This document shows positions 1 to 8,507 of a stretch of DNA of 64,000 bases, one piece after another. Under the pieces are notes generated by a model. The model was not told where the DNA came from and made no database searches. It saw only the letters and a program-made list of their open reading frames with translations. The stretch is from Candidatus Accumulibacter propinquus (lineage in GTDB: Bacteria > Pseudomonadota > Gammaproteobacteria > Burkholderiales > Rhodocyclaceae): assembly GCA_016714935.1 (NCBI GenBank), contig JADKBU010000031.1:1-64000 (forward strand). Direction: 5' to 3'. The position numbers were made by a program, and so were the translations under genes. Numbering within the stretch: the first letter of the stretch is position 1; each line of letters opens with the position of its first letter.

Positions 1-1336
1 GAGGACGGTTCAGGATGCTGTCGGCGTCCGGCGGTGCCTGTGGCGAAACCAGGATCGCGTCCTTGATCGCTTCCAGACTGATGTTCTCTTCGTCGGACCA
101 GACCGCCGCTCGCTGCAGGGTATTCAGCAACTCGCGGACATTGCCCGGCCAGGCGTGCTGAAGCATAAGATTTCTTGCGGCGGCAGACAGTTTTTTGTGC
201 CTGAAACCCAGTTCCGTCGCGGCCTGGTTGATCTGCAGCAGCAGCGCGTCGATCAACAGCGAGAGGTCGCCGGCACGCTCGCGTAGTGGCGGCAGTCTGA
301 CGATCGCCACCGCGAGGCGATAGAACAGGTCCTCACGGAAATTGCCCTCGGCGACTTCGTTGATCAATGTCCGGTTGGTGGCGGCGACGACGCGGACATC
401 GACCTTTCGCGGCTCGCTGGCACCGACCGGGGTGACCTCGCCCTCCTGCAGGGTACGCAGCAGCTTGACCTGGATCGGCTTGGGCAACTCACCGATTTCG
501 TCGAGGAAAATCGTTCCGCCGTCGGCCCGTTCGAAGTGCCCCTTGCGGTCGGCGACCGCGCCGGTGAACGCGCCTCGCTGGTGACCGAAGAATTCGGATT
601 CGACGAGTTCCGGCGGAACCGCGCCGCAGTTGACGGCGATGAAAGGTTTGTCCGCGCGCGGGCTGGCGCGATGGATCGCCCGCGCCATCAGTTCCTTGCC
701 CGTGCCGCTTTCGCCTTCGATCAGCACCGGGATCGAGTGCACGGCGATTCGCCGCGCTTGCGCGATCACCCGCTTCATGGCCGCGCTGCGGTGAAGGATA
801 TGGCTGAATTCGGCACCTTCTACGGCCGCGCCTTGAGATATCCGGGCAAGCCTTGCATCCGACTGCTGCATCCAGTGCGGGATGAACTCGGCGGCGATGT
901 CGAAGGGAATACACGCTTCCTGGACGCCGGCCTGCGGTGAGGACTGAATCAAGCGCGCCGGGTGGGTGGTCTTGGCAAGTAGTATCCAGACCGAGGCCAT
1001 GGCCGGCGTGCCAGGGCTGAGATGGTAGGTCCGCTGCACCTCGCGCGGTTGCTTGATGCTGTCCAGGACCGCCACGGCGTGTTGGTAAATCTCGCCGAAA
1101 TCGATGGGCGAAGACAGTTTGACGGCATGGATGTCGATGCCGGCGACGGTTTTGCTGGCCAGCCACTCCCGGAAGACCTCGGACTCCTGCGCAGGAAAAT
1201 CGCTGAGTAGATGAATGCTTTCATATGGCTCAGCCTGTACGGCCTGACCAATCGGCCCCGGAGTGCTGTCGGGGTCGCCGGCGGCAGCTTTCAGATCCGT
1301 GCGGCCGATCCAGGCAACGAGGGTGCGCTCAACCAT
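1..1336 (-). CDS. Sigma-54-dependent activator with CARF-like N-terminal domain, RtcR type (3' end outside window)
   Basis: About 445 codons are present and the C-terminus runs off the left edge. Residues 1-145 form a Rossmann-like sensor: a first strand LVAWIGRTDL, an SPGTPAMASVWILLA segment (residues 107-121) that resembles the glycine/threonine loop of CARF domains, and PARLIQSSP (126-134), which I recall almost unchanged in E. coli RtcR. A sigma-54 AAA+ module follows, with Walker A GESGTGKE (208-215), the sigma-54 contact loop GAFTGA (255-260), Walker B TIFLDE (275-280) and, near the edge, WPGNVREL. CARF domains sense cyclic oligonucleotides or RNA ends. RtcR activates the RNA-repair genes rtcBA. 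The AAA+ part looks like ordinary NtrC-family sequence, so this may be a relative of RtcR and not RtcR itself. The ATG has no clear ribosome binding site. The regulated genes are not visible and probably lie left of the window. Confidence 0.85.
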   Translation of the reverse strand, partial: MVERTLVAWIGRTDLKAAAGDPDSTPGPIGQAVQAEPYESIHLLSDFPAQESEVFREWLASKTVAGIDIHAVKLSSPIDFGEIYQHAVAVLDSIKQPREVQRTYHLSPGTPAMASVWILLAKTTHPARLIQSSPQAGVQEACIPFDIAAEFIPHWMQQSDARLARISQGAAVEGAEFSHILHRSAAMKRVIAQARRIAVHSIPVLIEGESGTGKELMARAIHRASPRADKPFIAVNCGAVPPELVESEFFGHQRGAFTGAVADRKGHFERADGGTIFLDEIGELPKPIQVKLLRTLQEGEVTPVGASEPRKVDVRVVAATNRTLINEVAEGNFREDLFYRLAVAIVRLPPLRERAGDLSLLIDALLLQINQAATELGFRHKKLSAAARNLMLQHAWPGNVRELLNTLQRAAVWSDEENISLEAIKDAILVSPQAPPDADSILNRP

Positions 1337-1425
1337 AAAGGAGACATGCGGTTTTCAAGGATTTCATTCCGAGTGAGCCAGAGGCGAGATCTGACCAAAG
1401 GCATCGATGCTTCGCGCAAGCCCGT

Positions 1426-1590
1426 TCACCACGCGGCGTGATGGCGCGCGCTACGCTTGTTCGTCCATTCGCGCAGCGCATCGCGAATGACTTCGCTGCT
1501 GGAGGCGCATTCGCCGGTGGCCACGGCGCCGCGGATGATGGCGGCCATCTCGGGCGGCAAGGCGATGCTGATTTTTTCGGCGGTGGCCAT
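1426..1590 (-). CDS. Orphan ParD-like ribbon-helix-helix antitoxin, 54 aa
   Basis: This 54-residue protein begins MATAEKISIALPPEM and continues through a helix containing GECASSSEVIRDALREW. That is the layout of type II antitoxins of the ParD family: an N-terminal beta strand that reads DNA, then the S-S-E-V-I-R-x-A-L motif of the second helix. An AAGG ribosome binding site lies 6 nt before the ATG. ParD normally precedes parE by a few bases, but here only about 90 bases separate the stop from the start of the sigma-54 activator on the same strand, too few for a ParE toxin. The C-terminus is also short (usual ParD about 80 residues), so the toxin-binding tail may be lost. It is either a solitary regulator or the remnant of a decayed toxin-antitoxin pair. 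Confidence 0.7.
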   Translation of the reverse strand: MATAEKISIALPPEMAAIIRGAVATGECASSSEVIRDALREWTNKRSARHHAAW

Positions 1591-1883
1591 GGGCACCTTC
1601 TACGGCAATCGGTAGGAACAACTCCTGCCAATGTAGCAAGCAGGGCAGGCGGTGGCAACAGAGGTCGCGGCATGGACGAAGTCGTGTCCGGGATCGGCAC
1701 GGCCGACCCGAGGGTGCGCTTCGCCGCGCTTCACCACAGCCGGCATCTTCGAAGAAAATGTTCGTTGCCCCGGGCGAGATCTTCGAGAGCCGATACCTGA
1801 TCACATCGGTCGTCGACTGACGGTAGTCCGGTGCGACTCGTTCTACAATGCGTCCTCCTGCATTGTTGACCAAGGTCGCCGCC

Positions 1884-3089
1884 ATGTTTCGAACGCTCAA
1901 TCAACCGTCGCTGTGGGCGATCACCCTGGCGGCAGCCGGTATCCTGATGGTGACCATGGGGGCGCGGCAATCGCTCGGGCTCTTTCTTTCGCCGCTGAAT
2001 ACGGCCACCGGTCTTGGCGTGGCGTCGATCAGCCTGGCGATGGCCGTCGGGCAATTCACCTGGGGCGCCATTCAGCCTCTCGCCGGGGCTGCCGCTGATC
2101 GCTTCGGACCGGCGCGGGTGCTGCTGGGCGGGCTCTTGATGCTGGCGCTTGGCAGTGCGCTGACGCCGTTCATGAGCAGCACCTGGGGACTGATCGTCTC
2201 GCTCGGCCTGCTTTCGGCGATGGGTTCGGGGGCAGGGAGCTTTTCGGTTCTGATCGGGGCTTCCAGCCAACGCCTGCCGATCACCGCCCGCGGCGCCGCC
2301 TCGGGGGTGATCAACGCCGGTGGCTCGTTCGGCCAGTTCGTCTTCGCGCCGATCCTGCAGGCGCTGATTCAGGTGCTCGGCTGGATGGGGGCGATGTGGT
2401 CGCTGGCGTTGATGACCCTGGCGGCCTTGCCCCTGGTGCGGGTGGTCTCGAAGCCGGTCGAAAATCCACCCGCGCCTTCTGCTGGTGAAACGGGCCTGTG
2501 GCAGAGCGTGCAGGACGCGATGGCGGACGGGAGCTATCTGCTCCTGAATCTCGGCTTCTTCACCTGTGGTTTTCACATCGCCTTTCTGGTGACGCATCTG
2601 CCGGGCGAGGTGGACCTTTGTGGTCTGCCGACGACGGTGGCCAGTTGGGCGTTGGCGATCATCGGGCTGTTCAATATCGCCGGCAGCCTCTACGCGGGTT
2701 CCTGCGTCTCGCGCTATCGCAGCAAGTATGTCCTGTTCTGGATGTACGGGTCACGCGCGCTGATGGTCGGGCTGTATCTGCTCGCACCGAAGACCGAACT
2801 GACCTTCTACGTTTTCGCGGCCGGTCTTGGTTTCACCTGGCTGGCGACCGTGCCGCCGACCGCGGCGATCGTCGGCAAACTCTTCGGCGTGCGCTATCTC
2901 GGCACCTTGTTCGGCATGTCCCTGCTCTCGCACCAGATCGGTGGTTTCCTCGGAGCCTACCTGGGCGGCATCGCACTGACGCAGTTCGGCGACTACGCCT
3001 GGATGTGGTACGCCGACATCGTGCTGGCGGCGGCAGCGGCGCTGTTGAATCTGCCGATCAGGGAGGCGGCGCTGCCGGCAACGGCATGA
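1884..3089 (+). CDS. MFS transporter, 12 membrane segments
   Basis: The 401-residue protein has about twelve hydrophobic segments and no large soluble domain. An MFS signature loop follows TM2 (AAADRFGPARVLLGG, about residues 75-89), and the central loop between TM6 and TM7 spans roughly residues 193-213. The overall look is that of the monocarboxylate/oxalate-formate-like or YbfB-type MFS carriers, but the substrate cannot be read from sequence. I chose the second in-frame ATG (1884) because AAGG lies 8 nt upstream and the protein then begins directly before TM1. The upstream ATG at 1848 would add 12 residues. Its stop overlaps the ATG of the following acetyltransferase (ATGA), so the two are translationally coupled. 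Confidence 0.85.
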   Translation: MFRTLNQPSLWAITLAAAGILMVTMGARQSLGLFLSPLNTATGLGVASISLAMAVGQFTWGAIQPLAGAAADRFGPARVLLGGLLMLALGSALTPFMSSTWGLIVSLGLLSAMGSGAGSFSVLIGASSQRLPITARGAASGVINAGGSFGQFVFAPILQALIQVLGWMGAMWSLALMTLAALPLVRVVSKPVENPPAPSAGETGLWQSVQDAMADGSYLLLNLGFFTCGFHIAFLVTHLPGEVDLCGLPTTVASWALAIIGLFNIAGSLYAGSCVSRYRSKYVLFWMYGSRALMVGLYLLAPKTELTFYVFAAGLGFTWLATVPPTAAIVGKLFGVRYLGTLFGMSLLSHQIGGFLGAYLGGIALTQFGDYAWMWYADIVLAAAAALLNLPIREAALPATA

Positions 3090-3841
3090 GCCTGCGCTCC
3101 GGCAGCGCTGACGAGCAACCCGTCGGGGAGCCGCTGCCCGACTGGCGGGTGCCGCCACTGCCAGCGGGGCTGCTGCTGGAGGGGCGCTATTCCCGACTCG
3201 AACCGCTCGTTGCCGAGTGCCATGCCGCGAGTCTCTACGCGGCGTACGCGGTCGACACCGCGGGGCACAACTGGACCTACCTGCCGTATGGTCCATTCGC
3301 CGACATCGACACTTTCCAGTCATGGATGGCAACGCGCTGTGGCGATCGCGATCCGCTCTTTTATGCGGTCATCGAGCGGGCGTCCGGGCGTGCCCTCGGG
3401 ATGGCCAGCTACTTGCGGATTGCTCCGGAAAGTGGCTCGATCGAGCTGGGGCATATCCATTTCTCGCCGCTTCTGCAGCGCACGCCGACAGCCACCGAAG
3501 CCCTGTATCTATTGTTCAAACACGCTTTTGAACTGGGTTACCGACGCTGCGAGTGGAAATGCGATGCCCTCAATGCGCCTTCGCGGGCGGCGGCGCAGCG
3601 CCTTGGCCTGGCGTTTGAAGGCATCTTCCGACAAGCGACGGTGGTCAAGGGCCGCAATCGGGATACCGCCTGGTACGCTACGATCGACCGCGAATGGCCG
3701 GCCCTTGACGCCGCTTTCTCGCGCTGGCTTGACCCGGCCAATTTCGACGCCGGCGGAGAGCAGCGCGTCGCGCTCTCGTCGCTGACGCGGGCGGCGCTCG
3801 CCGCAGAAGCTGCTCTTTGCCCGCCGGCGTGGACGATCTGA
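3086..3841 (+). CDS. GNAT-family N-acetyltransferase (RimJ/RimL-like)
   Basis: This 251-residue protein overlaps the end of the MFS gene by four bases. After a proline-rich leader of about 35 residues comes an acetyltransferase_3 type GNAT fold: the RYSRLEPL strand, then GMASYLRIAPESGSIELGHIHF (residues about 111-132), the acetyl-CoA binding region QRTPTATEALYLLFKHAFE, and the C-terminal RRCEWKCDALNAPSRAAAQRLGL typical of RimJ/RimL relatives and of uncharacterised YPR1-like acetyltransferases. The likely reaction is transfer of acetyl from acetyl-CoA to an amine. Because it is coupled to an exporter or importer, the acceptor may be a small molecule moved by that carrier, but this is inference. 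Confidence 0.85.
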   Translation: MSLRSGSADEQPVGEPLPDWRVPPLPAGLLLEGRYSRLEPLVAECHAASLYAAYAVDTAGHNWTYLPYGPFADIDTFQSWMATRCGDRDPLFYAVIERASGRALGMASYLRIAPESGSIELGHIHFSPLLQRTPTATEALYLLFKHAFELGYRRCEWKCDALNAPSRAAAQRLGLAFEGIFRQATVVKGRNRDTAWYATIDREWPALDAAFSRWLDPANFDAGGEQRVALSSLTRAALAAEAALCPPAWTI

Positions 3842-3863
3842 GGAGGCGAGTGGTCGTTACGCC

Positions 3864-4745
3864 TCACCCCGGATGCCGCCCGGGCGCGCCTGTCGGGCGG
3901 ACGGTCTCCTGCGACAACCGCAACAGGGTCAAGCCCTGCTGTTCCAGCCAGGTGGGGAAGCGGCTATCGGAAAGCACCGAGAATTCCCGTGTGCGTTGCG
4001 GTCCAATGCCGTCTTCGGGTTCGGCGAAAACCGCCGGGTGGCACATCAGCAGGTCGCCGTCTGCGGCGATGGCCAGCCAGGTCCTGAGCAGGTCCGCGTA
4101 TTTCTCGCGGCTTGCGGAAAAGTCATAGACGCCCAACAGGCGACCGTTCATCGGCAACCCTTGCGCGCTGGCCAGACGGCGCATTTTCCGTGCGCCGAGC
4201 ATCGCGATGATGGCGGCCTTCAGCGGATACGGGTTCCCACGCGATGGCGGCCTTGTCGAGCGCAGCCAGAGGCCTTGCCCGGGGTAGCGCAGGGCCATGA
4301 TCTGCAGCAGACTTTCGCGCAGCATCGGTAATTGGTGAACGTGTTGGTGGCCGTCAATGTAATCCGGCGGGCGTCCAAAGCCGGCCTCGAAGGCATCAAG
4401 CTGGGCGTTGATTTCCGCGGCGATCGCTTCGGCAGGCAGGCGTCGCCCGTAGCAGGCGGCAATCAGGCGCGGTAGCGGCAGGAAAAACTGCCCGCTCGCG
4501 AAGGACTCCGTAAAATTGAGGTGCAGTCCGATGTCCACCGGCAGCGCCGCCAACGACCGTGTCTGGTGTTTCCATGTCGATCCCTGGGTCAGGCAACTGA
4601 CGGCGCTGAGGCGGCCGGCACTGGCCAACTGGAGGATGCCGGCGTCGATGCCGGCGCTCATCCCGAAATCATCGGCGCAGATGACGATCCCTTTCCGGGC
4701 TTGATTCGGGGATCGCGTATACGCCTTATTACAGGTTTTTTGCAT
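3864..4745 (-). CDS. ChbG/HpnK family deacetylase
   Basis: The protein has about 293 residues from the chosen ATG. It opens the fold with IVICADDFGMSAGID, whose paired aspartates are metal ligands in the YdjC/ChbG/HpnK family, and carries DGHQHVHQLP in the middle, another metal-binding element. Family members remove acetyl groups from sugars: ChbG acts on chitooligosaccharides and HpnK on hopanoid N-acetylglucosamine. Neighbouring genes (GtrA, an ArnT-like transferase, a GT2 enzyme) point to lipid-linked sugar modification over chitin use. The start overlaps by two bases the divergently oriented GtrA start (4744), so no separate promoter space exists between the coding regions; at least one promoter must lie inside the other gene. 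No hopanoid cyclase is in view, so hpnK is not asserted. Confidence 0.85.
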   Translation of the reverse strand: MQKTCNKAYTRSPNQARKGIVICADDFGMSAGIDAGILQLASAGRLSAVSCLTQGSTWKHQTRSLAALPVDIGLHLNFTESFASGQFFLPLPRLIAACYGRRLPAEAIAAEINAQLDAFEAGFGRPPDYIDGHQHVHQLPMLRESLLQIMALRYPGQGLWLRSTRPPSRGNPYPLKAAIIAMLGARKMRRLASAQGLPMNGRLLGVYDFSASREKYADLLRTWLAIAADGDLLMCHPAVFAEPEDGIGPQRTREFSVLSDSRFPTWLEQQGLTLLRLSQETVRPTGAPGRHPG

Positions 4746-5142
4746 GGCAGGAATGATCCGGCAACTCGGTTGGTTTGTCTTCGTCGGTTGTGCCGCCGCC
4801 GCCACACACTGGCTGATTGCCGTCGCGTGCGTCGCGGTCTGGCATCTGCCGCCGCTGGCGGCAAATGTCTGCGGGTGGCTGGTCGCCTTCCTGGTGTCTT
4901 TCAGCGGTCACTATCTTCTGACTTTTCGTCAGCAGCGCCAATCCCTGGCCGTGGCCTGCCGGCGTTTCTTTCTGGTTTCAGCGGCCGGCTTCTTGATCAA
5001 CGAAGTGTCTTACGCCTGCCTGTTGTCTCTCACCGATATCCCCTACGATTTGCTGTTGGGCGGCATTCTGGTGGCCATTGCCGTATTGACCTTCGTGTTC
5101 AGCCGTTTCTGGGCTTTCCGGAGCAGAGCGGAAGCCTGCTGA
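4744..5142 (+). CDS. GtrA-like membrane protein
   Basis: This 132-residue protein consists of four hydrophobic segments with short loops, including RQLGWFVFVGCAAAATHWL at the start and SRFWAFRS near the end, the usual GtrA signature (final helix followed by F-x-R-x-W-x-F). GtrA proteins are thought to flip polyprenyl-phosphate-linked sugars across the inner membrane and work with a GtrB-type GT2 and a membrane transferase. Both partners occur just downstream on the opposite strand. Its last 44 bases overlap the 3' end of the ArnT-like gene, and its start overlaps the deacetylase start, so the gene sits wedged between two opposing reading frames. Confidence 0.85.
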   Translation: MAGMIRQLGWFVFVGCAAAATHWLIAVACVAVWHLPPLAANVCGWLVAFLVSFSGHYLLTFRQQRQSLAVACRRFFLVSAAGFLINEVSYACLLSLTDIPYDLLLGGILVAIAVLTFVFSRFWAFRSRAEAC

Positions 5143-6682
5143 GCGTTTCCGGCGTCAGGCGCCACAACACGTGTTTTCCGCTGGTCCCGAAAGGCGGCTG
5201 CTCGGTCAGCCACGGCAGGAATGCGGTGGCCTGTGCGCGGCCCCATATCCACAGCACGCGCGCGTCCGGACGGCAGAGTTGCTCGCCGAGCTGTGCGCTG
5301 CTCAGTAGTACCGCCTGCCGGCTGGCGCTCTCGAATTTTCCGGCGTCGGCGAGTTCCTTGCGCCAATTGTCGCGCCGGGGGATTTCCGGATTGTTCCAGT
5401 CGCTGACCACCCAGGCGGGCTGGCGTGACTGCAGGTAAAACGGCAGGTCGTACTGGTATTCGTCGACCATCAGCAGTTGGTCCTGTGGCTGGAAGATAAT
5501 GGCAGCGGTGGCGGCGAGAGGCTTTGCCGAGACCTTGTCGGCCAGGGCGACGCCGACCACCAGCGCAGGACAGGCCACAACGGCCACAGCCAACGTACCG
5601 GCATACCAGCGTTGGGCTTGTACCCGGTTCCGATCGAACCAGATCGACAACGATTCGGCAATCAGGTAGGCAAACGGCGGAATCGCCGGCAGGATATAGC
5701 CCACCAGTTTTGAACTGGGCAGAGAGAAGAAGACGACGATGACCCCTAGCCAGATGGCCATCAGGCTGCGCAGGCCGCTGGCGTCCTTGTCGGTCCAGCA
5801 GGTCTTGATGAACACCCGCGCAAACCAGGGTGACCAGGGCAGGGCGCAGAGAAGAATGACTGGAATATAGAACCAGAAAGCCACCTGGTTGTTGAATCCC
5901 GTTTCCGAGAAGCGCTGGAAATGATGATAGACGACGAAATAATCGAAGAATCCGGGATACAGATGTTGCATCCAGAAAAACCAGGGGAGCGCGATCAGTA
6001 GCAGGAGCAGGCACCCGGAAGGCCAGAGCATTGCCGGCAGGAAGCGCCATGACCGGCGCCAGAGCAGCCAGAGCAACAGCACGCCGGCAGGCAGTACGAT
6101 GCCGATCAGCCCCTTGGCGAGGATGCCGAGCGCGGTGAAACCATAGGTCCGGGCCAGGGCGGCGTGGTAGGGGTTGCCTTTTTCCAGACGCAGCAAGGCG
6201 TCGGCACCCGACAGGATGGCCAGCGAAATCAGGCCGGCAACCAGCATGTCGAGATTGGCAAACTGCGCAGCAGCGTAGAAAATGGGTTGTGTCAGCAGGA
6301 CCACGACGGCGATCGTGGCGACCTGGCTGCCACGGTAGCGGCGGGCGAACAGGTACATGCCGCCGGCGGCAAGTGTGGCGGCGAGCAGCGATGCCATTCT
6401 CGCCGCCAGTTGATGACTGCCGAAAAGACCCAGGCTCAGGCTGGTCAACCAATAGAACAGCGGTGGTTTGTGGAAAAACGGCAGGCCGTCGAGTCGGGGA
6501 ACCAGCCAGTCGCCGGAAGTCAGCATTTCCCACGCGATCCCGACATAACGCCCCTCGTCGGGGAGCATCAGCGGGCGGACTCCGGCCGTCGCCGCCAGCC
6601 ACACGGCGGTCGCGACGACGACCAGCAGCGCCGACCGGGTGTCGACCAACCGCGCAAACAGGCGTGCTCCGGGCGTGCTCAC
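5099..6682 (-). CDS. ArnT/PMT-family membrane glycosyltransferase
   Basis: The protein has 527 residues. It starts with a membrane helix followed by LPDEGRYVGIAWEML (about residues 40-54), the first periplasmic loop with the acidic pair expected of GT-C transferases, then GDWLVPRLDGLPFFHKPPL, a hallmark of the PMT_2/ArnT group. About ten further hydrophobic segments and a C-terminal periplasmic domain of roughly 150 residues follow. ArnT moves aminoarabinose from undecaprenyl phosphate to lipid A. Here the sugar and acceptor are unknown. It lies directly downstream of the GT2 gene (10 bases apart) and both are probably co-transcribed. Its 3' end overlaps gtrA. Confidence 0.85.
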   Translation of the reverse strand: MSTPGARLFARLVDTRSALLVVVATAVWLAATAGVRPLMLPDEGRYVGIAWEMLTSGDWLVPRLDGLPFFHKPPLFYWLTSLSLGLFGSHQLAARMASLLAATLAAGGMYLFARRYRGSQVATIAVVVLLTQPIFYAAAQFANLDMLVAGLISLAILSGADALLRLEKGNPYHAALARTYGFTALGILAKGLIGIVLPAGVLLLWLLWRRSWRFLPAMLWPSGCLLLLLIALPWFFWMQHLYPGFFDYFVVYHHFQRFSETGFNNQVAFWFYIPVILLCALPWSPWFARVFIKTCWTDKDASGLRSLMAIWLGVIVVFFSLPSSKLVGYILPAIPPFAYLIAESLSIWFDRNRVQAQRWYAGTLAVAVVACPALVVGVALADKVSAKPLAATAAIIFQPQDQLLMVDEYQYDLPFYLQSRQPAWVVSDWNNPEIPRRDNWRKELADAGKFESASRQAVLLSSAQLGEQLCRPDARVLWIWGRAQATAFLPWLTEQPPFGTSGKHVLWRLTPETLSRLPLCSGKPRNG

Positions 6683-6692
6683 AAACGCTTTC

Positions 6693-7686
6693 TCAAGACT
6701 TGCCGTCAGGCAACTTCAGCCGCGTGTTCTGCTTGACCACGTATAACGGACGTTGTTTGACCTCGTCGAAAATGCGCGCGATGTAGGCACCAATCGTACC
6801 CAGTGCCATCAGGTTGATTCCGGAAAAGAAGAACATTCCGGTGACGATGGTCGTCCAGCCGGAAACATCATGCCCGTTCAGGAAATAATCGATGACCAGG
6901 TAGATGCCATAGCCAAAGGCGAGCAACGCCACCAGGCTGCCGACAAGATTGAAAGCTCGCAGCGGCCAGGTCGAGAACGAAGTGATGCCATCGACCGCGA
7001 AGTGGATCAGTTGAAAGAGGTTGAAATGGGTCCTGCCCATGCAGGCGTTCGGCGGGAATGTAGAGGATCGGTTCGGCCTTGAAGCCTACCCAGGCGTACA
7101 GGCCCTTCATGAAGCGGGTGCGTTCAGGCAATTGCAGCAGAGCGTCGACGACTTGCCTGTCCATCAGGCGAAAGTCACCGGCATCCGGGGGAATGCGGAC
7201 TCTCTGACCCTGTCCGAGAATCCCGTAGAAAATCGCGGCCCCGACACGCTTGAGCCAGGATTCATCGCCGCGATTCTTCCTGACCGCATAGACGGTATCG
7301 ACGCCCGCCTTCCAGCGCTCGAGCATCTCCGGAATCAGGGCGAGGGGATGTTGCAGGTCGGCATCAAGGCAGACCACGACATCGCCGCTTGCAGTCGCCA
7401 GCCCGGCACTGAGCGCCGCCTCCTTGCCGAAGTTGCGCGACAACTGCAGATAGTGGAAGCCGCTGATCCCGGCGAAGACGTTCATCAACTCCGGAGTGCG
7501 GTCGCTGCTGCCATCATCGACGACAATAACCTCCCACACCGAACTGATTTGCGTCAGCATTTCGGCCAGGGCTGGCAGGAGCAGGGCCAGGTTGTCATGT
7601 TCGTTCAGCGCCGGCACGACGCAACTCAGACACGGCAACCCGGTGCGCGGTCCCGGCATCGTCGAATCCGGCAGATCAGGATCCAT
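6693..7686 (-). pseudogene. GtrB/DPM1-like GT2 glycosyltransferase, interrupted by a single-base frameshift
   Basis: Two reading frames together make one family-2 glycosyltransferase of about 330 residues. The first carries the catalytic domain: SCVVPALNEHDNL, VDDGSSDRTPELM, LSRNFGKEAALSAGL, and the metal-binding CLDADLQHP. It leaves frame after residues YIPAER. The second frame resumes with GRTHFNLFQLIHFAVDGITSFS and two C-terminal membrane helices, exactly the continuation expected in GtrB/ArnC-type enzymes. The frames differ by one base, consistent with one extra base near 7044-7047. As written, translation gives a 272-residue protein without the membrane anchor. The reaction would be formation of a polyprenyl-phosphate sugar for the GtrA and ArnT-like partners. 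It may be intact in the living organism if the extra base is a sequencing error. Confidence 0.85.
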
Positions 7687-7832
7687 GAACGACGGGCTTC
7701 GTGCGGATGGCGCCCTGGCGTGCGAAGGCGGCGCTCTGCGCTTGATCCAGGCGCCCGACCGGGAGGGGCATTGCGTGTGGGGTCCGTACCAAAGAAAAAG
7801 CCATCCGCAGATGGTTCGTGTGCTCAGCTTGA

Positions 7833-7909
7833 TGGCACGCCCGAGACGATTCGAACGTCCGACCCCTGCCTTCGGAGGGCAGTACTCTATCCAACTGAGC
7901 TACGGGCGC
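7833..7909 (-). tRNA. tRNA-Arg (anticodon CCG)
   Basis: On the minus strand the sequence folds as a full cloverleaf: acceptor GCGCCCG against CGGGCGT (G1.U72 wobble), D arm with AGCTCAGTTGGATAGAG, anticodon stem CTGCC/GGCAG with loop CTCCGAA giving anticodon CCG, T arm with GTTCGAATC, and an encoded 3' CCA. It reads the arginine codon CGG. Confidence 0.96.
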
Positions 7910-8033
7910 GTGCAGGGAGAGAGCTTAACCGGTTTGCTCCAGTGAGTCCACCCTGGCTCCGCCCGGGGCTTTTTGGCGGCGCGAAACGGCGGTACAATCG
8001 CGCATCTTAACCGCAGATTACCAAGGATTTGGC

Positions 8034-8480
8034 ATGGCTCAGTCACAACACTCTTCGAGGTCGATCCTGATGATCACCATCGTCATCGCAGTCATCCTGA
8101 TCGTGGTCATCTGGCCGTTGTCGATGATTGGCAAAGGGGGCGCCAAGACGGCCGGTAATGACGATGCGGAAGCACGCATTCAGCCGGTGGCGAAAGTGGA
8201 GTTGGCCAAGGCAGCGGCGGTCAAGACTGACGGCAAGCCGCGCGACGGCGCCACTGTGTACAACGCGGTGTGCATGGCCTGCCATGCCAGCGGTGCCGCC
8301 GGTGCACCGAAGGCGGGCGACAAGGCGGCCTGGGCGCCGCGTATTGCGACAGGCAGCGCTGCGCTGATCAAGAGTGCAATCAACGGCAAGAACGCGATGC
8401 CGCCCAAGGGGGGGAACCCCGACTTGAGCGATGCCGAGGTCAAGGCGGCGGTGGAGCATCTGGTGGGTCTGTCGAAGTAG
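8034..8480 (+). CDS. Membrane-anchored class I cytochrome c (cytochrome c5 family)
   Basis: This 148-residue protein has an N-terminal uncleaved anchor (hydrophobic residues 11-32), a linker, and a cytochrome c domain with the haem site CMACH at residues 80-84 and a probable axial methionine in AMPPKGG (M122). The order and the APKAGDKAAW segment match the cytochrome c5 group, which in betaproteobacteria carries electrons in the periplasm, often to terminal oxidases or denitrification enzymes. A TACAAT -10-like element lies at 7993-7998. The gene stands alone and is followed by a good intrinsic terminator. Confidence 0.9.
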   Translation: MAQSQHSSRSILMITIVIAVILIVVIWPLSMIGKGGAKTAGNDDAEARIQPVAKVELAKAAAVKTDGKPRDGATVYNAVCMACHASGAAGAPKAGDKAAWAPRIATGSAALIKSAINGKNAMPPKGGNPDLSDAEVKAAVEHLVGLSK

Positions 8481-8507
8481 CGCCGTACGCGAAGCCAGGA
8501 CAGGACA

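Noticed and set aside
1346..1441. A 31-codon plus-strand frame preceded by AAAGGAG
   Set aside because: The ribosome binding site is good, but the product (basic, no structure) is very short and lies inside the gap between two minus-strand genes; no supporting similarity.
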